Source of the DNA: Methanospirillum lacunae | Lineage (GTDB): Archaea > Halobacteriota > Methanomicrobia > Methanomicrobiales > Methanospirillaceae | Direction: 5' to 3' | Assembly: GCF_003173355.1 (NCBI RefSeq) | Contig: NZ_QGMY01000008.1 | Coordinates: 1 to 64,000, forward strand | Length of the DNA: 64,000 nucleotides | Part shown: positions 63,749 through 64,000 of the stretch, piece by piece | Layout of the letters: each line of letters begins with the position of its first letter | Position numbering within the stretch: the first letter of the stretch is position 1 | The notes under the pieces: model-generated | Told to the model about the DNA's origin: nothing | The model's database searches: none | What the model saw: the letters and a program-made list of their open reading frames with translations, nothing else | Translations under genes and position numbers: made by a program

Positions 63749-64000
63749 ATGAGTGAAATTAACTGGGAAACAAAAGAAAGTGCAGAGTGGTATAATCAGA
63801 ATTGTACCCACCAGTTTAGGAAAGGTGAGGTTCTCATAGACATGCTCCATATCCAGGAAGGTGATACCATTTTGGATCTGGGATGTGGAACCGGCCAACA
63901 GGCCCTGAATGTTACTGATAAAATTGGAAGCTCAGGAAGATTAATCTGTGTTGATCCTTCATCTGAACGAATTGAAATTGCCAAAAGTAAGTTTGAAAAA
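63749..64000 (+). CDS. SAM-dependent methyltransferase, cut by the window end
   Basis: The first 84 codons are present. The start is ATG 63749 (MSEINWETKESAEWYNQNC). Motif I is TILDLGCGTGQQALNVTD near 44-61, and ICVDPSSERIEIAKSKFEK gives the acidic ribose-binding position. It is a ubiE/type 11 kind of methyltransferase. The gene lies 60 bases after binding protein 8 on the same strand and is likely co-transcribed, so a second binding-protein/methyltransferase pair exists at this end of the island. Confidence 0.88.
   Translation, partial: MSEINWETKESAEWYNQNCTHQFRKGEVLIDMLHIQEGDTILDLGCGTGQQALNVTDKIGSSGRLICVDPSSERIEIAKSKFEK

Noticed and set aside
1-64000. CRISPR arrays, tRNA and rRNA genes
   Set aside because: No regularly spaced repeats, cloverleaf-like segments or rRNA-like blocks were recognised by eye; a dedicated search could still find a tRNA.

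Overview
The window looks like chromosomal DNA from a hydrogenotrophic, formate-using methanogenic archaeon, most likely a Methanomicrobiales member close to Methanospirillum. This rests on an F420-type formate dehydrogenase (FdhA with Cys at the Sec position, FdhB with F420-reducing-subunit architecture), several MoeA paralogues and MobB for Mo/W cofactor synthesis, FmdE-family proteins, a sulfite-reductase-like Dsr-LP protein, an AglD-type flippase protein and rubredoxins. Genes often start in GGTGA/GGAGG contexts or ATGA/GTGA overlaps. The genus is an inference; no rRNA or tRNA gene was seen.

Layout. 1-105: what looks like the 3' end of a group II intron (domains V and VI), with a second partial copy of its domain V strand. 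271-6778: a very AT-rich surface-glycan block (glycosyltransferase-like protein, methyltransferase, double glycosyltransferase, PglK/MsbA-like ABC exporter). 7.8-13.0 kb: housekeeping and accessory genes (nuclease-like protein, DODA-type dioxygenase, Fe-S protein, mobB, TPR protein, nudC). 13.5-16.8 kb: fdhAB. 16.9-26.7 kb: FmdE variant, an unlisted 52-residue rubredoxin, orphan histidine kinase, WrbA, flippase plus GT2, TraB protein, two CDF transporters (one with altered metal sites), second rubredoxin. 26.8-31.9 kb: three consecutive moeA-like genes, the last two translationally coupled to each other and to a SagB-type nitroreductase. 31.9-41.6 kb: Dsr-LP, secreted subtilase, canonical FmdE, methyltransferase, DUF4213/DUF364 protein, HD protein, soluble four-PAS chemoreceptor.

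42.1-64.0 kb is the most remarkable part. It holds eight iron-complex/cobalamin-type (TroA/FepB/BtuF fold) substrate-binding proteins but only two FecCD permease-ATPase pairs. Among them lie a lone MoeA, an HgdC-type activase with two HgdB-type reductase components, a second DUF4213/DUF364 protein and two methyltransferases, one of which overlaps the stop of a binding-protein gene. One ATPase ends in a tail with six cysteines. My working hypothesis is that this is an uptake and processing system for one or more metal chelates or organometallic cofactors: capture by many binding proteins, import by two transporters, then reductive and methyl-transfer chemistry and insertion into cofactors. The Mo/W link (MoeA, FmdE, formate dehydrogenase) makes Mo/W species attractive ligands, but Fe or Co tetrapyrroles are equally compatible with the transporter family. 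Several inverted repeats in the promoter regions of this island are candidate operators.
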